From the NCBI GenBank assembly GCA_036852015.1, contig JAANDG010000225.1, positions 124,001 through 188,000 of the forward strand: DNA of 64,000 nucleotides, read 5' to 3'. Position 1 is the stretch's first letter. Each line of letters opens with the position of its first letter. The position numbers were made by a program, and so were the translations under genes. A model generated the notes under the pieces. It saw only the letters and a list, made by a program, of their open reading frames with translations. It had not been told where the DNA came from and ran no database searches. Origin of the DNA: Pelodera strongyloides. Lineage: Eukaryota > Nematoda > Chromadorea > Rhabditida > Rhabditidae. Shown in pieces: positions 33,197 through 46,937 of the stretch.

Positions 33197-34177
33197 TTCT
33201 CCTGCACAAATTTAGGATAAAACGGTATTACGGAATAGAAATTTCAGAAAATTGAGATTGGCATAAAACTGTAAACCAAAATCTTTAACTAATCGGATCC
33301 CCAAAAATTATCAGTCAGTGTTTTACTTATAAAATCGAGAGCGATAATAGTAATTGACAGGAGGGCATCAGTACTGAGAAAACTGCGTAATGTGTACATT
33401 AAACGATATAAAAGGAGATTGCTGATATATGCAGAAAAAAAAAATGAATTACCGTCTCCGCCTTCGAATTTGATTAATATCAACAAATTATAATATCCGT
33501 GACATCACATCTTTCAAATGTATTGCTTCCATATATGGATCATATAATCCAATTGCTGAAGACTATCTAAAATGTATGTTGAAATGATAAGAAATTCTTT
33601 ATTCAGCAATGATTAATTAAAAATAATAAGGAACGGAAGAACTAGCTTGTTCGACGAGTCATTCTTTTTTTGTGGGAAGATTACGTGGGTTAAGACGATA
33701 AGTTGACACCACAAAAAAGGATCTTTTGAATAAAAGGAGCGTTCTCACGCAAAGGAGTAGCTTCAGGTTTCTTTAATATTTTATTTTACTTATATGCAAA
33801 GTAGAGAATTATCTAGTACGTCTGTTGCTTACAATTAGCATCAATACCAAACGTGCCAAGCATAGGTGACAAGGTATTAGGTTTCAGTTCTCCTTATTTC
33901 ATAGGTGTCATTGTCGAGTTCTTTTAAACAAAATATTAACTACAAAGACGGCCTACTTTTTCAAACGGGCTATATTCAAATGCTTGTCACTTGCCCAGTT
34001 TCTCTGAATGCCCTAGGCTTGCTGATCTTCGTGCATCAATATTTCTTTAATAATTTTTTTGAGTGCAATATAGTAGTCAATGGAGGAGCCTATTAAGCAT
34101 AACTCCGCCCAAAATGAGAGGGACACCGCCTATTTACCTGCCAAAATTTTCTTTCCCTTCTCTCTCTATTTCCCCTC

Positions 34178-34209
<32 letters not shown>

Positions 34210-34400
34210 TCATCAATCTATCTCTACCTTTATCCTTCTGCTCTCGCCTCGGTTCGCATTATTTCCCCCTACCTCAGGTCTCGCTCTGTTTCATACCTCT
34301 CATGGGAATGCAGAGACTTGCTCTTCCGAACTTACGCTCTTGCTCACCTAGTTATTAAAATTGGTGCGAATCCAGTTGCCCTTTATTCTTTTCTCCACAG
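33197..34400. other. Intergenic between divergent genes
   Basis: Promoter region shared by the minus-strand protease homologue and the plus-strand metalloproteinase. A TC-rich tract lies at 34,158-34,210. No other gene seen. Confidence 0.4.
34158..34210. repeat. (TC)n-rich tract
   Basis: Almost pure CT/TC repeats just upstream of the first candidate metalloproteinase exon. Confidence 0.85.
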
Positions 34401-37400
34401 TCCTCAACAAATATGGATCTACTTCAGCCCTCTCCGAAAACACTCTGATATGGACACACTATGACGAAATTGTTTTCATTTTGCACAATTTTGGTATGTT
34501 TTTATCAATCCGATCATAAATTTTGCCTTTACGTCATCAACCATCAACGAATTATGGCTGGCGTCTGTTTGTCAGTAAGTGGTCATTAATGCTAATCATG
34601 CAAAACGTGGAAACACGGGGTTCTTGCCTGCCATTCGGTTCATATCAGGCTATACTTTGTGCAAACTGGGCTCTGGAAATATAAATGCGGTAATGGGAGT
34701 TGTTAATGACCGTTTTGTTCTTTCTGCTAACGCGTTTCACATATGAACTTCCGTCATTTTACGATCGTTTCCAGTAGTCAGAGTCGCCAGTTCTTATCTC
34801 ATAGTTGAGTGTCTAATAGCGACAATCAACCACATATGATTAGTGTTTGACTGCCGTTTGAATGTTGATTAATGCAATCCCTACTGCGAGGAGATGCATT
34901 GTTGATTACAATTCTAGTAGGTTTTGTTATCCCTTATGAACTCCCGCAGATGTAGTCTCTAGAATAGTTTTAGCTATCTCGCATCACCTAAGCCGTCTAC
35001 GTTTTACAAGTATGTCTTGTTTTCAGGTACAAATTCTAGCCTGTATAATACCGTCTGTTTGTGCTGATCTCACAACTATATGTAAGTACAACTATTGTAT
35101 GTATATATATATATATATTGTTTTGCGTTCGACTAGTTTGTAATTCCAGTCTCCTTATCAATGAAAAGACACTATCGAAACAAAGTTCGAACGTTCGCTT
35201 TCAGATCAAACAGAGCACTAGGTTCAAACATTTGTACACATTTGACCCGGCTAACTATTTATTATAAATCATAATTTTCACAATTCGATTGTTGTTTCGC
35301 AGTGTCCATTGTGTTGACCCTTTGTTGAGTCAATGTCTGATTGCAACAGCTGTCTGGCGGCAGCTGAATCGAAAAGATGCATATTACAAATGCGCGGCAT
35401 TAACGGCATAGTGACTTGCATTTTCTCTGGATGTAAGCGATAAATACTAAAATGTGGTTAGTTAGGTAAATACGGCTGAAAGTGAAGGTATTTGTACTAA
35501 GCACTTAAGATCATCCGCTCCTATTTTAGTGTTACGCCCTGCCGATGGGCTCGTTTCTGAGACGGCATCATTTTTTTCACCGGATTTTGTTTCAACGAAA
35601 CCAATTTCTAGAGTGCGCCGTTATTCAATTGAAGGTGAGTTCAATATTGTAATACGAATAAAGATCAAGTTGAGTTGAGACAAACGTTCCCTTCTCACAC
35701 TTAATTATTTTGTCGAAATACCTGTTCTCTGCAGGTTCGTACTGGGGCGTCAAAGTAATAACGTGGAAGATTTCCAAGCCCAGTCAGAGCCTCCCGCCAA
35801 ATGATGTATACAAAGTACTCAGGAGAGCTTTTAAGGTTGGTCACTTTACTTTTTGGAAAACAAAGTGAGTTATCATGCCTGTCTTCAGTGCAAATGAATT
35901 TGCTCGAGATCTTTTTATTCACTTTCTCGAACTATTATTACAGCATTTCATTTAATGTATCATTTTCCTATATAAAATCGAATATGTTGCCGCCTGGTCT
36001 TTCTCATATAGCGAATGACAAATCATGAATCAGTCGGCCATGGGAACTAATTGTACTTCACAAATGAATAATTGCGCCCACGTATGAAATATCACATTGA
36101 TATGTTATATTGAAATGTTGTTACGTGACTTGCTTCAAATGAGGAACGCATTTTTTTTGTCGCGGCGTTGAACAAAAATAAGTATTACTTAATGGAAAAC
36201 ATTAGACACGCAGACTATTCTTTACTCAAAGGCAACGTTGGCTAACAAACACTTGAACATAATAGCTAAGGAACGTTTCACAATTTCAAGTGGAACCATA
36301 TCATAGTTTGAGTTTTTAAGGTTTGGGAGGAACAAACAGACCTAATTTTTCAATACAAACCCGATGGTAGTGTACATATTGATATAATATTTGCTGAAGG
36401 CGAGCATGGAGATGGAGAAGCCTTCGATGGAAGAGGTCAGTTTCTATAATTTAGTACAATTCAATTTAGTACAATTCTACAGTGATTTTGAACATAGGGC
36501 AATTCAATGGAATTATTTGTTGCTTGTTGTGTTAATAAATATTAATCATTGCAACAAAAACCAAAACATATTAGAATAACTTTCAAAAGAGTGAATTGGT
36601 TCTCTAACGCAGTATTGAGAATTCTCATCTACAAGGACAAAAACTAGTAGAGAAGCTAGGAAAATATAACATATACTTTTCCAGGCAAAATCCTGGCGCA
36701 TGCTTATTTTCCCCGTTACGGCGGTGATGTTCATTTTGATGATGCCGAACAGTGGAGCGCCGATAAGGAAGGTAGGGGTCGCTTCAACCTCAAACCCATC
36801 CCCGATCGTTCCTTCATCCGGACGAGTCCTACATTTTGTATTAGAACGTAATATCCACATGTTTTTAGGTCCTGGGATTGACTTGTATGCGGTGGCAGTC
36901 CACGAAATAGGGCATTCACTTGGACTGAAGCATTCCTCTGAAAAGAGAGCAATTATGGCGCCATTTTACCAAAAATACACCGGAAATGCTCTCCATCTTC
37001 ATTTGGGTTAGTTCCGACGCAGATTTTTTTGCGCAAAACATGACTGGCGCAAATACCATACACTGGATGATGCCGGGGTTGTAATTGACTCCTAAACATT
37101 CTCGCAAAAGAACTGTAGCTTACTTATTCAATGCTTAGTGATCTCTAACGAAATTTATTTTCAGACGACGTGACGGCTTTGAGCCACTTGTACGGGAAAG
37201 AAGGTGGTTTTCACAAAGACGTGAACAATTACAAGAATATGCCGAGAAAGCAAATACCGGACATTTGCAAGTATGTGCATAGTAATCATTGAATCAATTG
37301 AAAATGCTGGAGCCATGTGAATGTTAGTCACCTAAGCGTGGATGATGAGTTTTTTTTATTCAGGTACTCCAAGCTAGATGCAATCACACGAATAGGTAAT

Positions 37401-38539
37401 GGAAGTATGTATGCCTTCCAAGGTAAGTGTATTTGTCAGCGTATGTTAGTAATGTATCAGAAAACAGTCTTTAGTTCAGCGTGCATGTTCCCTAACTAGG
37501 CGTGAAACGTTTTCAGGGGAATACTACTGGGAACTACTGGAAGGCAGGGTTGCGGACGGATACCCGAGACTAGTTGCAGAAGATTGGCCCTTTGACGGGC
37601 ACATTGATACAACACTGTCCGATCTAAGCGGGGACACATACGTATTTAAGGTTGGCCACACATATACGCTTAAATCGTCGAGGTTTTTTTGTTATATGGA
37701 TAAATCTCTGTGAGGTATGTGATAGTCCTGTAAAAGTCGCAACCTATTGTTAAATATTTAAAAACAATATATTCAGGGTGACAAATATTGGTTAGTCGGC
37801 CTTGACGGAAGGCTGAAGCCTGGGTACCCGCGTACCATTTCCAGAGGATTGGTCGATATGGCCAATAATCTAGATGCCTCGTTGGTTTGGAACGTGGATG
37901 ACCGACCCTACTTCTTCAAGAGTAAGCTCATCTTTTCCCTTTTTGTGCATTGCATACACCTCAGACGAGAAGCTTCTTGAAGTAACTTTGTTATAATGAA
38001 ACATAGGACATTTTCAAACATTGTTTATTTATAGAAGACAAATTCTGGAGATACTCTATACGAGGAATGCCCCGTGGTTATCCGAGAAGTTTACGGAGCT
38101 TGTCAAAAGTGAGCATTGATAATAGTGTACTTTCTTGCTTATTGTTAGATCAATTCGTTCAAAGACTAGGGACCTTTCATTTGAACACTACTCGTATATT
38201 GTTTCACTAAATAGAGAGATGACCGTATGTGTTTCATTAACATATCATGAAATCAGACCTCAATTCTTCCTTCAGATTCATAAGCTCGACAGAGTTGATG
38301 CAGCTCTGCGACACACTGACAGGGCTAGTTATTTGTTCGCAGGAGAGAAATATTATCGAATAATTGGCAAAAGGTATGCAAACGTAATTTGATTACGAAT
38401 CACGGGAGATGTCTAATTGTTCTTGTTTTCTCTAGTATTGAATTGTCCTTTCAGATACCCGCGAATTGCTCCTGGTTATCCAAAGTCCATTTCGACCATG
38501 TGGTTCGGCTGTGACGGCAACGAACATTATTTAAAATGA
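34401..38539 (+). CDS. Matrix metalloproteinase with hemopexin domain
   Basis: Zinc protease of the matrixin family, probably secreted. Firm exons: 35530-35634, 35735-35835, 36321-36435, 36685-36771, 36869-37006, 37165-37270, 37364-37422, 37517-37650, 37777-37921, 38035-38108, 38276-38373, 38455-38539; phases agree. A furin-type site RVRR precedes the catalytic domain ([15 protein letters not shown]). The zinc site is [11 protein letters not shown], followed by the Met-turn AIMAP. Four hemopexin-type repeats follow, bounded by Cys in DICKYSKLD and in [13 protein letters not shown]. An exon at 34401-34493 ([15 protein letters not shown]) resembles a matrixin prodomain helix, but the exons joining it to 35,530 are not resolved. 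No PRCG cysteine-switch was found. C. elegans relatives are the zmp genes. Confidence 0.88.
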
Positions 38540-39390
38540 GAAATTTCTATGAACATTATATAGGAACCTGTTTATTATTCCAATATTTCTAAGACAGCAA
38601 CGACTTAAATGAATCACGTTTTTATCCTGGTCTTTTTCCGCGCATTATTAGGCCCATTACTTATTCAAATTAAGCATAATAATCGGCAATTGAGGGTAAA
38701 GCTTTACATTCGCCATATTAAATTGTTGTTTTGTTGATGTTATTAATAAACTTTTATCGAGAATGTTTGTTTTTCATCAAAAAAAAAGTAAGAAAATATC
38801 TACGCGTGTAGTCAGTTTTTAATTTCCGAGAATGTGATGCACCCTAGTTATTGATACTTATGTGTTTGAGATTGCGAGCCAGTTCAGTCTTGCAATTCCC
38901 CACAGTAAACTCTCAATAAAGTCCATTAACTCTACATGGCAAGTCCACATATTCAAAACCTACAGAAGGAGTAGATATCTGCTTTTACTCTGAACCTAAG
39001 TTGGTGTCAGGTTAGTACATCGTTGTACATCGTTGTTACGATTTCTTGAACGACGACTGCGAGCAACGACTATCTTCCCAATAAGTTTTACAGAGAACAA
39101 AGTTATTTTGTAGCTAAGCCACCCATCTGTTCAGGGCTCTTGTGGAGCGAACAGCAACTTCATTTCGGCTTTATCGCGTGGATACTTCGAGCCGGAACGG
39201 TTTACGGCCCTCACCATAATAAAAAATGCATCTTGTCTGATAACACATGTTATTTTCTTCGTAAGCACACCCGGATTTGTATATTGTACTACGTCCAAGT
39301 TCCGAGGCTCAGGTCTTCACGTTTGGCTTTGCTTGAAATAGAAACCAACAATACATATTAGTACTCTATGCTTATAAAAACCTTACAGTT
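38540..39390. other. Intergenic
   Basis: Poly(A) signal AATAAA near 38,745 for the metalloproteinase. The downstream gene starts behind a TTACAG acceptor at 39,388. No further gene. Confidence 0.5.
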
Positions 39391-42300
39391 ATGGAACCGA
39401 CGTTCGCTATTTCACCAAAGCGATCGGCTTTCACTGAGGATTTGAATGAATTCAAAGTTTCCGGATTACAACCTTTCAATATATATAGAATTCAGTTGGT
39501 GTACGTTTTTGTTTTGTATTTTGTCCAGTAATTGACTAACCACTCGAATATTTACACATCATGTTAATTCTGAAGCGGTGTTATAAGCGAAATTGCTGCT
39601 GATTGTGAGGAGGCATCTAAAAATTCCAGCGAAAAGATTTTTCAAAACAAGCACAGTAAACATTAGATATTTTATAATGATTTAGTTGGTACATAAGATC
39701 CCCTAATATTTATTGATGGTTGTGATCTTTCCGTCTTCTAATTATGAATTCATATGTCCTATTCTTAGGCTTCAACACAAAGGATTGTTTGTGTCCTATG
39801 CATTCTTCCTCAGTGATAAGCAAGGCGAAATCGACCTGTCCAAAAGCGCTCCATTATGGGGTTACTACAAAGGTACGTTATTATCAAAATTCCGGACATT
39901 AGCATGTCCAACAAAAAATACCAGTGTATAAACAAGTTGCTGCATGGTTAATCTTTTAGGAGTCGACATGATGGGTTTAATCACCTCATTGTATCAAGAT
40001 CCCAGTGAGAGGTTTGGAACAAAACTCAACTTGACTCCTGTTCCGGAATCTCTCACATATCGATTTTCCGTACATCAACTGTAAGCGTTGACATATTTTG
40101 GCAAGCACAATCATCATCTGTTTTCTTTTTTTACTAATTACTCTGTAGTTGCAATTTAGTGAGGAGCTCAAGTCATTGACTGAGACAGAGATCGAAAGAG
40201 TGGTGCTTTCCGATAAGGTCGTTAGGGAAACGCTGGAACATTCATCACTGGAGGGAGTGATTTTCCATCCACGAGATCATGGTAGGTCTTTTAATTCAGC
40301 GTCTATTGCATCCTTAGTAGAAACCCAATGTAAAGATAAAATGAACTAGAAAAAAATGCGGAAACCATTTTCAGAGGGCCCTATGCCCTGTGTGATCGAC
40401 ATTTCCGGAGTGGGAGGAAGCAAGGAACACAGGTGAACGCAATTTAGCGAAACAGAAAGATTAGCCTGTCTTCTTTAACTATAAAATCACGGCGTGATAG
40501 TTGCTGGGAAAATATGCACAGTATTTCTGCAAATAATCCTCCCCATTAAAGAAAGTTTATTTGTTGCCTTACATATGCTTCAGCTTATTAATTGCAAAGC
40601 ACTATTGATGCCGTGACTTCAAAATCTAGACGTATTACTTACCATTCCCTTCTTAGTGAATTAAAACCTCTCAATATTTCAGGGCGGCTTTTTTGGCCGC
40701 TGAAGGGTTCTACGTGATTTCACTGGCTCTTTACGGTAAAAGTGACAAACTTCCCAAAAGACACGAAGATGTGAACACCGAGTATGTCCTGGTGCGTGTG
40801 GAAATTTAATTTTCTCTATAACAACGCTATACAGTTGTATTTTCGTGTTAGCTTCGAATAACATTAGTTTTGGAGGCTCCCGGTTCAGTGATAATAGTAA
40901 GTAAATTTCCGCCAGTTTTAGGAAGCTATTGATTACATCACCTCTCTTCCAAACACAGCGGACAAGGTTTCTATCATCGGCACATCTCTCGGAGGCACTT
41001 GGGCTTACCACGTTACGACACGAAGCTCTAAGGTAGTTCAAGTATCATTTTGACCAAAAAGTGGTCTAGTGAAACGAGAGAAAAGCACCGCGTCCCAGAT
41101 AGCGCCTGCCAGCAACAAAAAGGATAAATATAAAGGGTACCGAGGTTATATAGCCAGCAATACAGTAGGATATACACATATATCCATCTTGCTGCGGTTA
41201 ACTGTATGACCATTTAACTCAACGACGTTTAGCAAAAAAAGAGGATTAAAACGTTTTTTTCCTTCATGTTTGTCAAATAATAGTTGTATCCCAAGGTTGC
41301 GGCAGCTGTAAGCATCAATGGACAGGGAGCGTATTATTATGTATCGCAAATGAAGGAAAATGGGAAAAGAATTCCCTTCGTACCGTAAGTTTTTTTATTG
41401 CGTGAAATTTCAATAGCACATGTGAAATGCACACAGAAATAGCTGAAAGCACTAGAGACTCTTTACAGTTTACGCATCTTCGAGGATCACTAGAAATAGG
41501 ATTGTAGTGCTTCCACAATAATGAAATAGTGCTGTGTGGTGACACTTTTAGAGTCACTCCGGAGGCTATGACTCAAATCGAGATCATTAACGGATGTCAA
41601 TCATATGCGACGATGTATGGAAGCTGCAAGGCATCGGAGAAACATCTAATTCCAATAGAATCAATCGAAGCATCCCAGAAACTCTTTTATATAGTGAGTG
41701 GTTCGTAATGCTGCTTTACCGCATAAATATATACTTGTTAGGTCGTCGGCTATGCTATGCAAGGCTAGGCAGATATTAACTAAATAGTAGCATTCCCAAT
41801 CAAAAGAATTGCGTCGAAGTGGGAATGAAGGAATACAAAGTAGGCTAGACAAAAGTACTTAGACTTATTTGCGATTTATACACAATAAATAATGTTCATT
41901 ATATGGAACTGCTCCCTTACAACAAAGCAAAGAAAATGTAAGACAAAGAAGTTATCGCTGTTGTTTTTTGTCTCCAACTTTTCTCTTTATCCTTTTAAAG
42001 GCAAGTGAGGGAGACAAGGCAATAGATGCCCTTCAACAAGGAGAAACAATGAGGAACAGAATGAAAGCAGCAGGAAAGGAGGAACAATTCACGTATGTGC
42101 TTTCTGCAGGTTGATATAAATCACGTAGACTAGTCTTTCGATGATTGTTTGTACGTCCACATGAATATTGTTTGTACTGTGAAATGTACTGTGAAGATAT
42201 ATCAGCATCGAACACAATCATAATAGCTTATGTGTGCGGAAATTTAATTGGGTGTTTTGGATGTTGTTGGCAGATGTTTTGAATGTATTCGTGGCTTCAG

Positions 42301-42659
42301 AATGGAAATCGCCAAGAAGGGATGCCATGTGATCGATCCACCTTATATGCCCATTTGCGACGTTGTTTACGTGCAAGGTTAGTGTGGAGATTTTATAATT
42401 ACACCAGTGCGATTAAGAGTCCTATGATGTTCTTGCCGTCTGGGGGAATATGGCTTCATCTGACAACAGCATGGCGATTACAAGAATAGAGACTTTACTG
42501 GAAGATAAAAAGATTTAAGGATAAATTCACAGTAATGAAGCAATTATAATCTTATTTCCAGGCAAATTCTTTTTGTTCGGCGGTGATCCCTACGTTAGTG
42601 GGTGTGAACAACGTCGTTTATGGCCAAAGGTCCTTGATTTCCTGAGAAGTGCACATTAA
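39391..42659 (+). CDS. Acyl-CoA thioesterase / BAAT-family hydrolase
   Basis: Exons: 39391-39500, 39769-39872, 39960-40080, 40160-40281, 40375-40432, 40683-40791, 40922-41032, 41284-41384, 41552-41693, 42001-42092, 42274-42377, 42562-42659. Total 1,272 nt, 423 residues, all phases consistent and length normal for the family. An N-terminal beta domain (LFVSYAFFLSD) is followed by an alpha/beta hydrolase. The nucleophile elbow is GTSLGG, with Ser as in acyl-CoA thioesterases rather than the Cys of bile-acid amidating enzymes. The C-terminal His lies in GCHVIDPPYMP. Expected reaction: hydrolysis of fatty acyl-CoA to free acid and CoA. No clear peroxisomal tripeptide (ends RSAH). The ATG is 3 bp behind TTACAG, a likely trans-splice site. 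Confidence 0.92.
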
Positions 42660-44711
42660 TCGACAATTTAATTAGTAGAGTTTGTGCTTTGTAATACGGA
42701 AAAGTAAGCTTCAAACTGTTTTTGATTTTGGCGTTAATCAAGAATAGTCCTTACCTCGTTGTGAGTTTTGCCTAATTTACATGTCTATATTTGTATGTTG
42801 TTCGTATGCAACGATTTTGTCGTTCTTTTTCTCGTAGTATTCATAGAACAGTTAGTCTGAAAAGATCTGAGAGATAGAGTGAAGTGCTTTAAAATCACTA
42901 TATTAAAGCCTCTTGTTTTGAAGTGCTTTAAAATCACTATATTAAAGCCTCTTGTTTTGCCTTATACATAGATAATAATAAATCGTTTATATTACTTTCT
43001 ACTGTCTTTTCTGTCTAACCGAGTTATGTGTGTTCGAGGGCGGATTGCCATTGATCGCGCTGTATTTTCAGTGACGTTGGCTTCCCTCTTTCTAATTAAG
43101 GGATAGAGAGCAACCGCCGCTTGCCCACAAAGGCTTCCGATTCAGAAGAATTTCATTTCTATTCCTTATTTATATATGCCCCCTAAGCATGGAAGAAGAA
43201 TTTAGGCACATGCTTCATACTTTAGAAACTGTACTCACATTTCTCTGTGAATTTCTCTAATTGAATAAATTGATTTACCTCCAAAGACCAATGCAAGTTA
43301 GATCATATATTTCCTGCTTACAGTCAACCGGCTAATGTATTTCAACTATCCAATCCACAAGTATTCCTCCCAATAAACTGTTCATGTGCTACTATAAAGT
43401 GTATAGGTACTGGGCATCCTTCATTCGCATTTGTTTGCGCTCCTCCATGATGTTTAACCTTTCCGTATCCCATGGATTCAATAACCCCTTATTGTTCAGA
43501 AATGTAGTTATTTTCGCGTAAACCACATTTCGTCCGTTAACTTAATGTCAGAGGGGCGAATTTGTTCTGCAGTGAATTGTTCCATAGAATGTGTGGATGC
43601 TTCGATACGCGTTGCCCTCTAATGGGATTCGGGCCCCTCGATCATCCCCTTTCTCTCTCTTTCCTCATTTTTCTCACAAGAGTCATTCCTCAAAGGCGGC
43701 TCTTGTTCCTCCTTGTCATTTTAACCTGAAAACATAAACAACACATTGTCATATTGTTTCCAAAAATTGTAGGTATTTTAAATGTGCCTGAAATGCGATC
43801 ACACCTATTCAACTTTTCAAACCGTCTGTATCTTTTCCATCCCCTTCTCTTCTCTAGTAATTTGCTGATCCCTCAATCTGACTCTTTCTCGTTCCCCTCT
43901 ACTCATTTAATTCACCTCGCTGTATATAATGATCTTCGGGCACACGACAAATAACGAATATATTTGGGTGTCCGCAGTCGGAATGGTGCGTATTGATTTT
44001 GGCTTGCTCTTCATTTTACGTTCCCTCGCGACCAAAAAGAATAAAAACGATCCTCATGTGACTTGAGCAAAATGCAAAAAATTAGCATAATTTTGCCGAT
44101 TTCCTTTTCGAATGTGCGCGCATTGCAAAAGCTCTTCTCTTTCATGACACTTGTATCTTGTATTCATACCCCCCCACAAATGCAATCTTCCCCTTTTCAG
44201 ACTCTGTTTATCTTTTGTGTTTTCTTGCATCGAAACTCGCAACGTGATCGATGTTGTGCTCATTCAACGTCCTAAGATATTTGTTTTGTGAAGTTTACAC
44301 TGTCTATTTTATGAGCAATAATACATATTATTTTCTTTCAATACATACTCTTTTTTGTTCTATGATTCGTTAAAAATCGTTATTGTAAACTGGAAGCATA
44401 GTTTGCAATTACATCAATCAATTGTTTGCTCACAATGATCAAATAAGACGTCAGCTGTCCTTTCTTTCGCTCTTTTCTTCGTCGCATGACATCCCACCAA
44501 CAATACTTCGCCCGATTTTATTTAAAATATTACTATTTTTGTCTAAACACTATTTCTTTCTTTTTTTCTTTGATGATATAATTAACTAACTGTAAGTGAT
44601 TGAAGAATTTCTGTTCTTCCCTGTGAAATGTGACAGCGTTTTACTATATAACATACAGTACTACGAATTCAACTTTAATTATATTCTTCAGTTGAATGAA
44701 ATTATTATGAT
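42660..44711. other. Intergenic
   Basis: About 2 kb with pyrimidine-rich patches (for example 43,640-43,700 and 43,830-43,920). No exon series. It includes the exact 39-bp duplication listed separately. Confidence 0.45.
42881..42958. repeat. Exact 39-bp tandem duplication
   Basis: The unit starting GAAGTGCTTTAAAATC and ending CCTCTTGTTTT occurs twice back to back without a difference. Confidence 0.9.
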
Positions 44712-45648
44712 ATGGGATGCCGACTCTCTCGTACGAATTCCATCGACCACATAGAGGGTGAGTATTTGAAAACGAAGAGAGAATCCATAATAAATAATGA
44801 ATCTAACAAAAAATCTGAAGAAACAAACGTTGTTTATTTAGACAATTTCTTTCTTCGTTTCGTATGCTATGAAAGTGCTTTAACAGGAAGGCAGTTAACA
44901 GGCCATGCAGATTTTTACAATATATCATATAGCATAGTGAAATGCATAGTAATTTCGACGTTCTTTACCAATTTTATTTTAGAAGAGAAGGACGAAGCGC
45001 AAGCTTCAGCTTTTTCGTCGGAGGACCGTGTTGTGTCGAATTCGGTGCAACAAAACAGTTCTTCGCAACAAAATGCTCAACAAGGCAGTGCTGCTCAAGA
45101 CAACAGGTATGCTTCGAAATAAGTTTTAATATTGTTTATTCCATTTTTCATTAGTTGCAGCAACATAAACTGCCAACGAGTGTTTACAACTAAAGTTAAA
45201 TCATTAGCCGCTAAGTAAAAACTAAGCACGTAATGTAGACTAATGTGTCCCGCACTCCTTTACGAAAAACGTCGTCATTGGTGAATATATGGTGGATATT
45301 TTTTTAGAAACGGAAATCACAGCCTAGGAGGAAATGCTCTATCAAGCAAGCCTATCGGGTGCGTCATTGTCTTAATTTGGAAACTTGTTATTGGCGCCGT
45401 GTTGTTATTCTTTGTGTTGTTATTGCCATAGATTTTCGTAAATGCACACTTTTATTTCAGAGAAGTGGAGAGTGCCAGTCAGGCGGACTTCTTTCGAATG
45501 CTCGACGAAAAGATTGCTCACGTAAGTGAACTAAGCAAGCGATTTCAAATTATCTTCTCCACTCTGTTAGGAGTATTTATCAGTGCTTAAAATATAAAGA
45601 AATGTCTTTCAGGGCCGTGGGTTGGACTCAGAAGACGACGAAAATTGA
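44712..45648 (+). CDS. Small MGC-starting protein, C1orf21-like
   Basis: Exons: 44712-44757, 44983-45106, 45308-45358, 45461-45521, 45613-45648. Total 318 nt, 105 residues, phases consistent. The N-terminus MGCRLSRTNSIDH has Gly2 and Cys3, a classic N-myristoylation plus palmitoylation context, so membrane anchoring is expected. The middle is low-complexity, rich in Ser and Gln. The C-terminus FFRMLDEKIAHGRGLDSEDD closely matches the conserved end of vertebrate C1orf21, whose function is poorly known. The plus-strand frame that reads on past 44,757 is intronic. Confidence 0.85.
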
Positions 45649-46937
45649 CTTGCATTCATAGAGCAAGCGGTATGACCCCATCACTTTCATAACCTATATA
45701 GGAACTTCCTTGTTTGGCTGTCGATTAACCACATACTGCATTCCGTGAAGTTAGAGCTCAAGCTGATTCGGTAGACTTTCGAAGCGCCAGTGGCGCAGTA
45801 GATGTCTCTTTCAGGTGACAACAAAATATCCGATTTGTCTTCTTAAAACAAACAAGTTTACCTTATTCGGTTACTGTTATACAGCGAATGTTTTATGTCA
45901 GTCGAGTATGTACAAGACCAACTTACTATTACTATACACTAATATATAATCGAACTCCCTTTCCACAGACTTTTCCATACGTTATATGTACATTAACTCT
46001 GTTTATTCATCGACCCAACGCAAAACGGTTCTGCCTTGACTTTCCTTAGAATATACAAGTATAAGCTATAAATATTTCAGTTAAAAGAAATTTAACCAAA
46101 CTTTTAGGTGGTGTTTTTTGTTCTATTTTCTTGGTATACGTGCGTGTTTATTTGTGTCGTTACATTAAGGAGTTCCGTTAAATGTAAGATATATTGATGA
46201 TTTTTGTCATTTTATTCCATTGATCTCCGTAATCTCAAAGCGACATTTGAATATTCGATTTAGCAGCTTTAATTCAGTACTTAATTTCACGCAATTAGTA
46301 TTGTGCTAAAATGCTTTCTGAGTTTCTGCTTTTTTATGGTTTTTATATCTTTCCTTTGTTTCAGTGCGTTCAATGCACTACACGCTTTGTAGATCAAGTT
46401 TTTAGAGCCGGTGATTAGAAAATGTTAACGCTTTCGTTTATTTAAGTGCTACACTTTGTGACGCTATTTCGAACAAATTCGATCATTTTTATATTGTCCT
46501 ACACAGTGCAAAACACAACCATATTATTTTCATGAAAACAAGACTTTCTTGTAATCTACATCCTTTATAATTACTTTTTATTCAAAAGACTGAGATTCTA
46601 GGAAATGAGATCAGTGAACAAACGGAAGCGAATTAATAAAGTAAACTAGAAAACATACAATTAAAATGAAAGAAACAATGATATTTGAAAATGAAATAAA
46701 GTTGATCACTAGAAAAAGGGAATTTATAGAACTATGACACGTTGAGCAGTCTGTTTTCCAGTTGAAGCTCACATCGGCAGAATCTACAATGGGAAATACC
46801 ATGTCAAAATGATTATAGCACGAATTACAATAATAGACTATCAGACTATTTGCTGCCATAGTTCCTGGACATCTCAGAGTTCTGATGAAAGAGAGTATAA
46901 AATAAAACTATTTCTGTGTGGTATGAAATTCGTACGA
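45649..46937. other. Intergenic between convergent genes
   Basis: AT-rich, no supported gene. A minus-strand open frame near 46,611-46,859 lacks splice context and looks random. Confidence 0.45.

Noticed and set aside
46611..46859. Hydrophobic 82-residue minus-strand frame
   Set aside because: No splice context or family, and AT-rich composition typical of chance.
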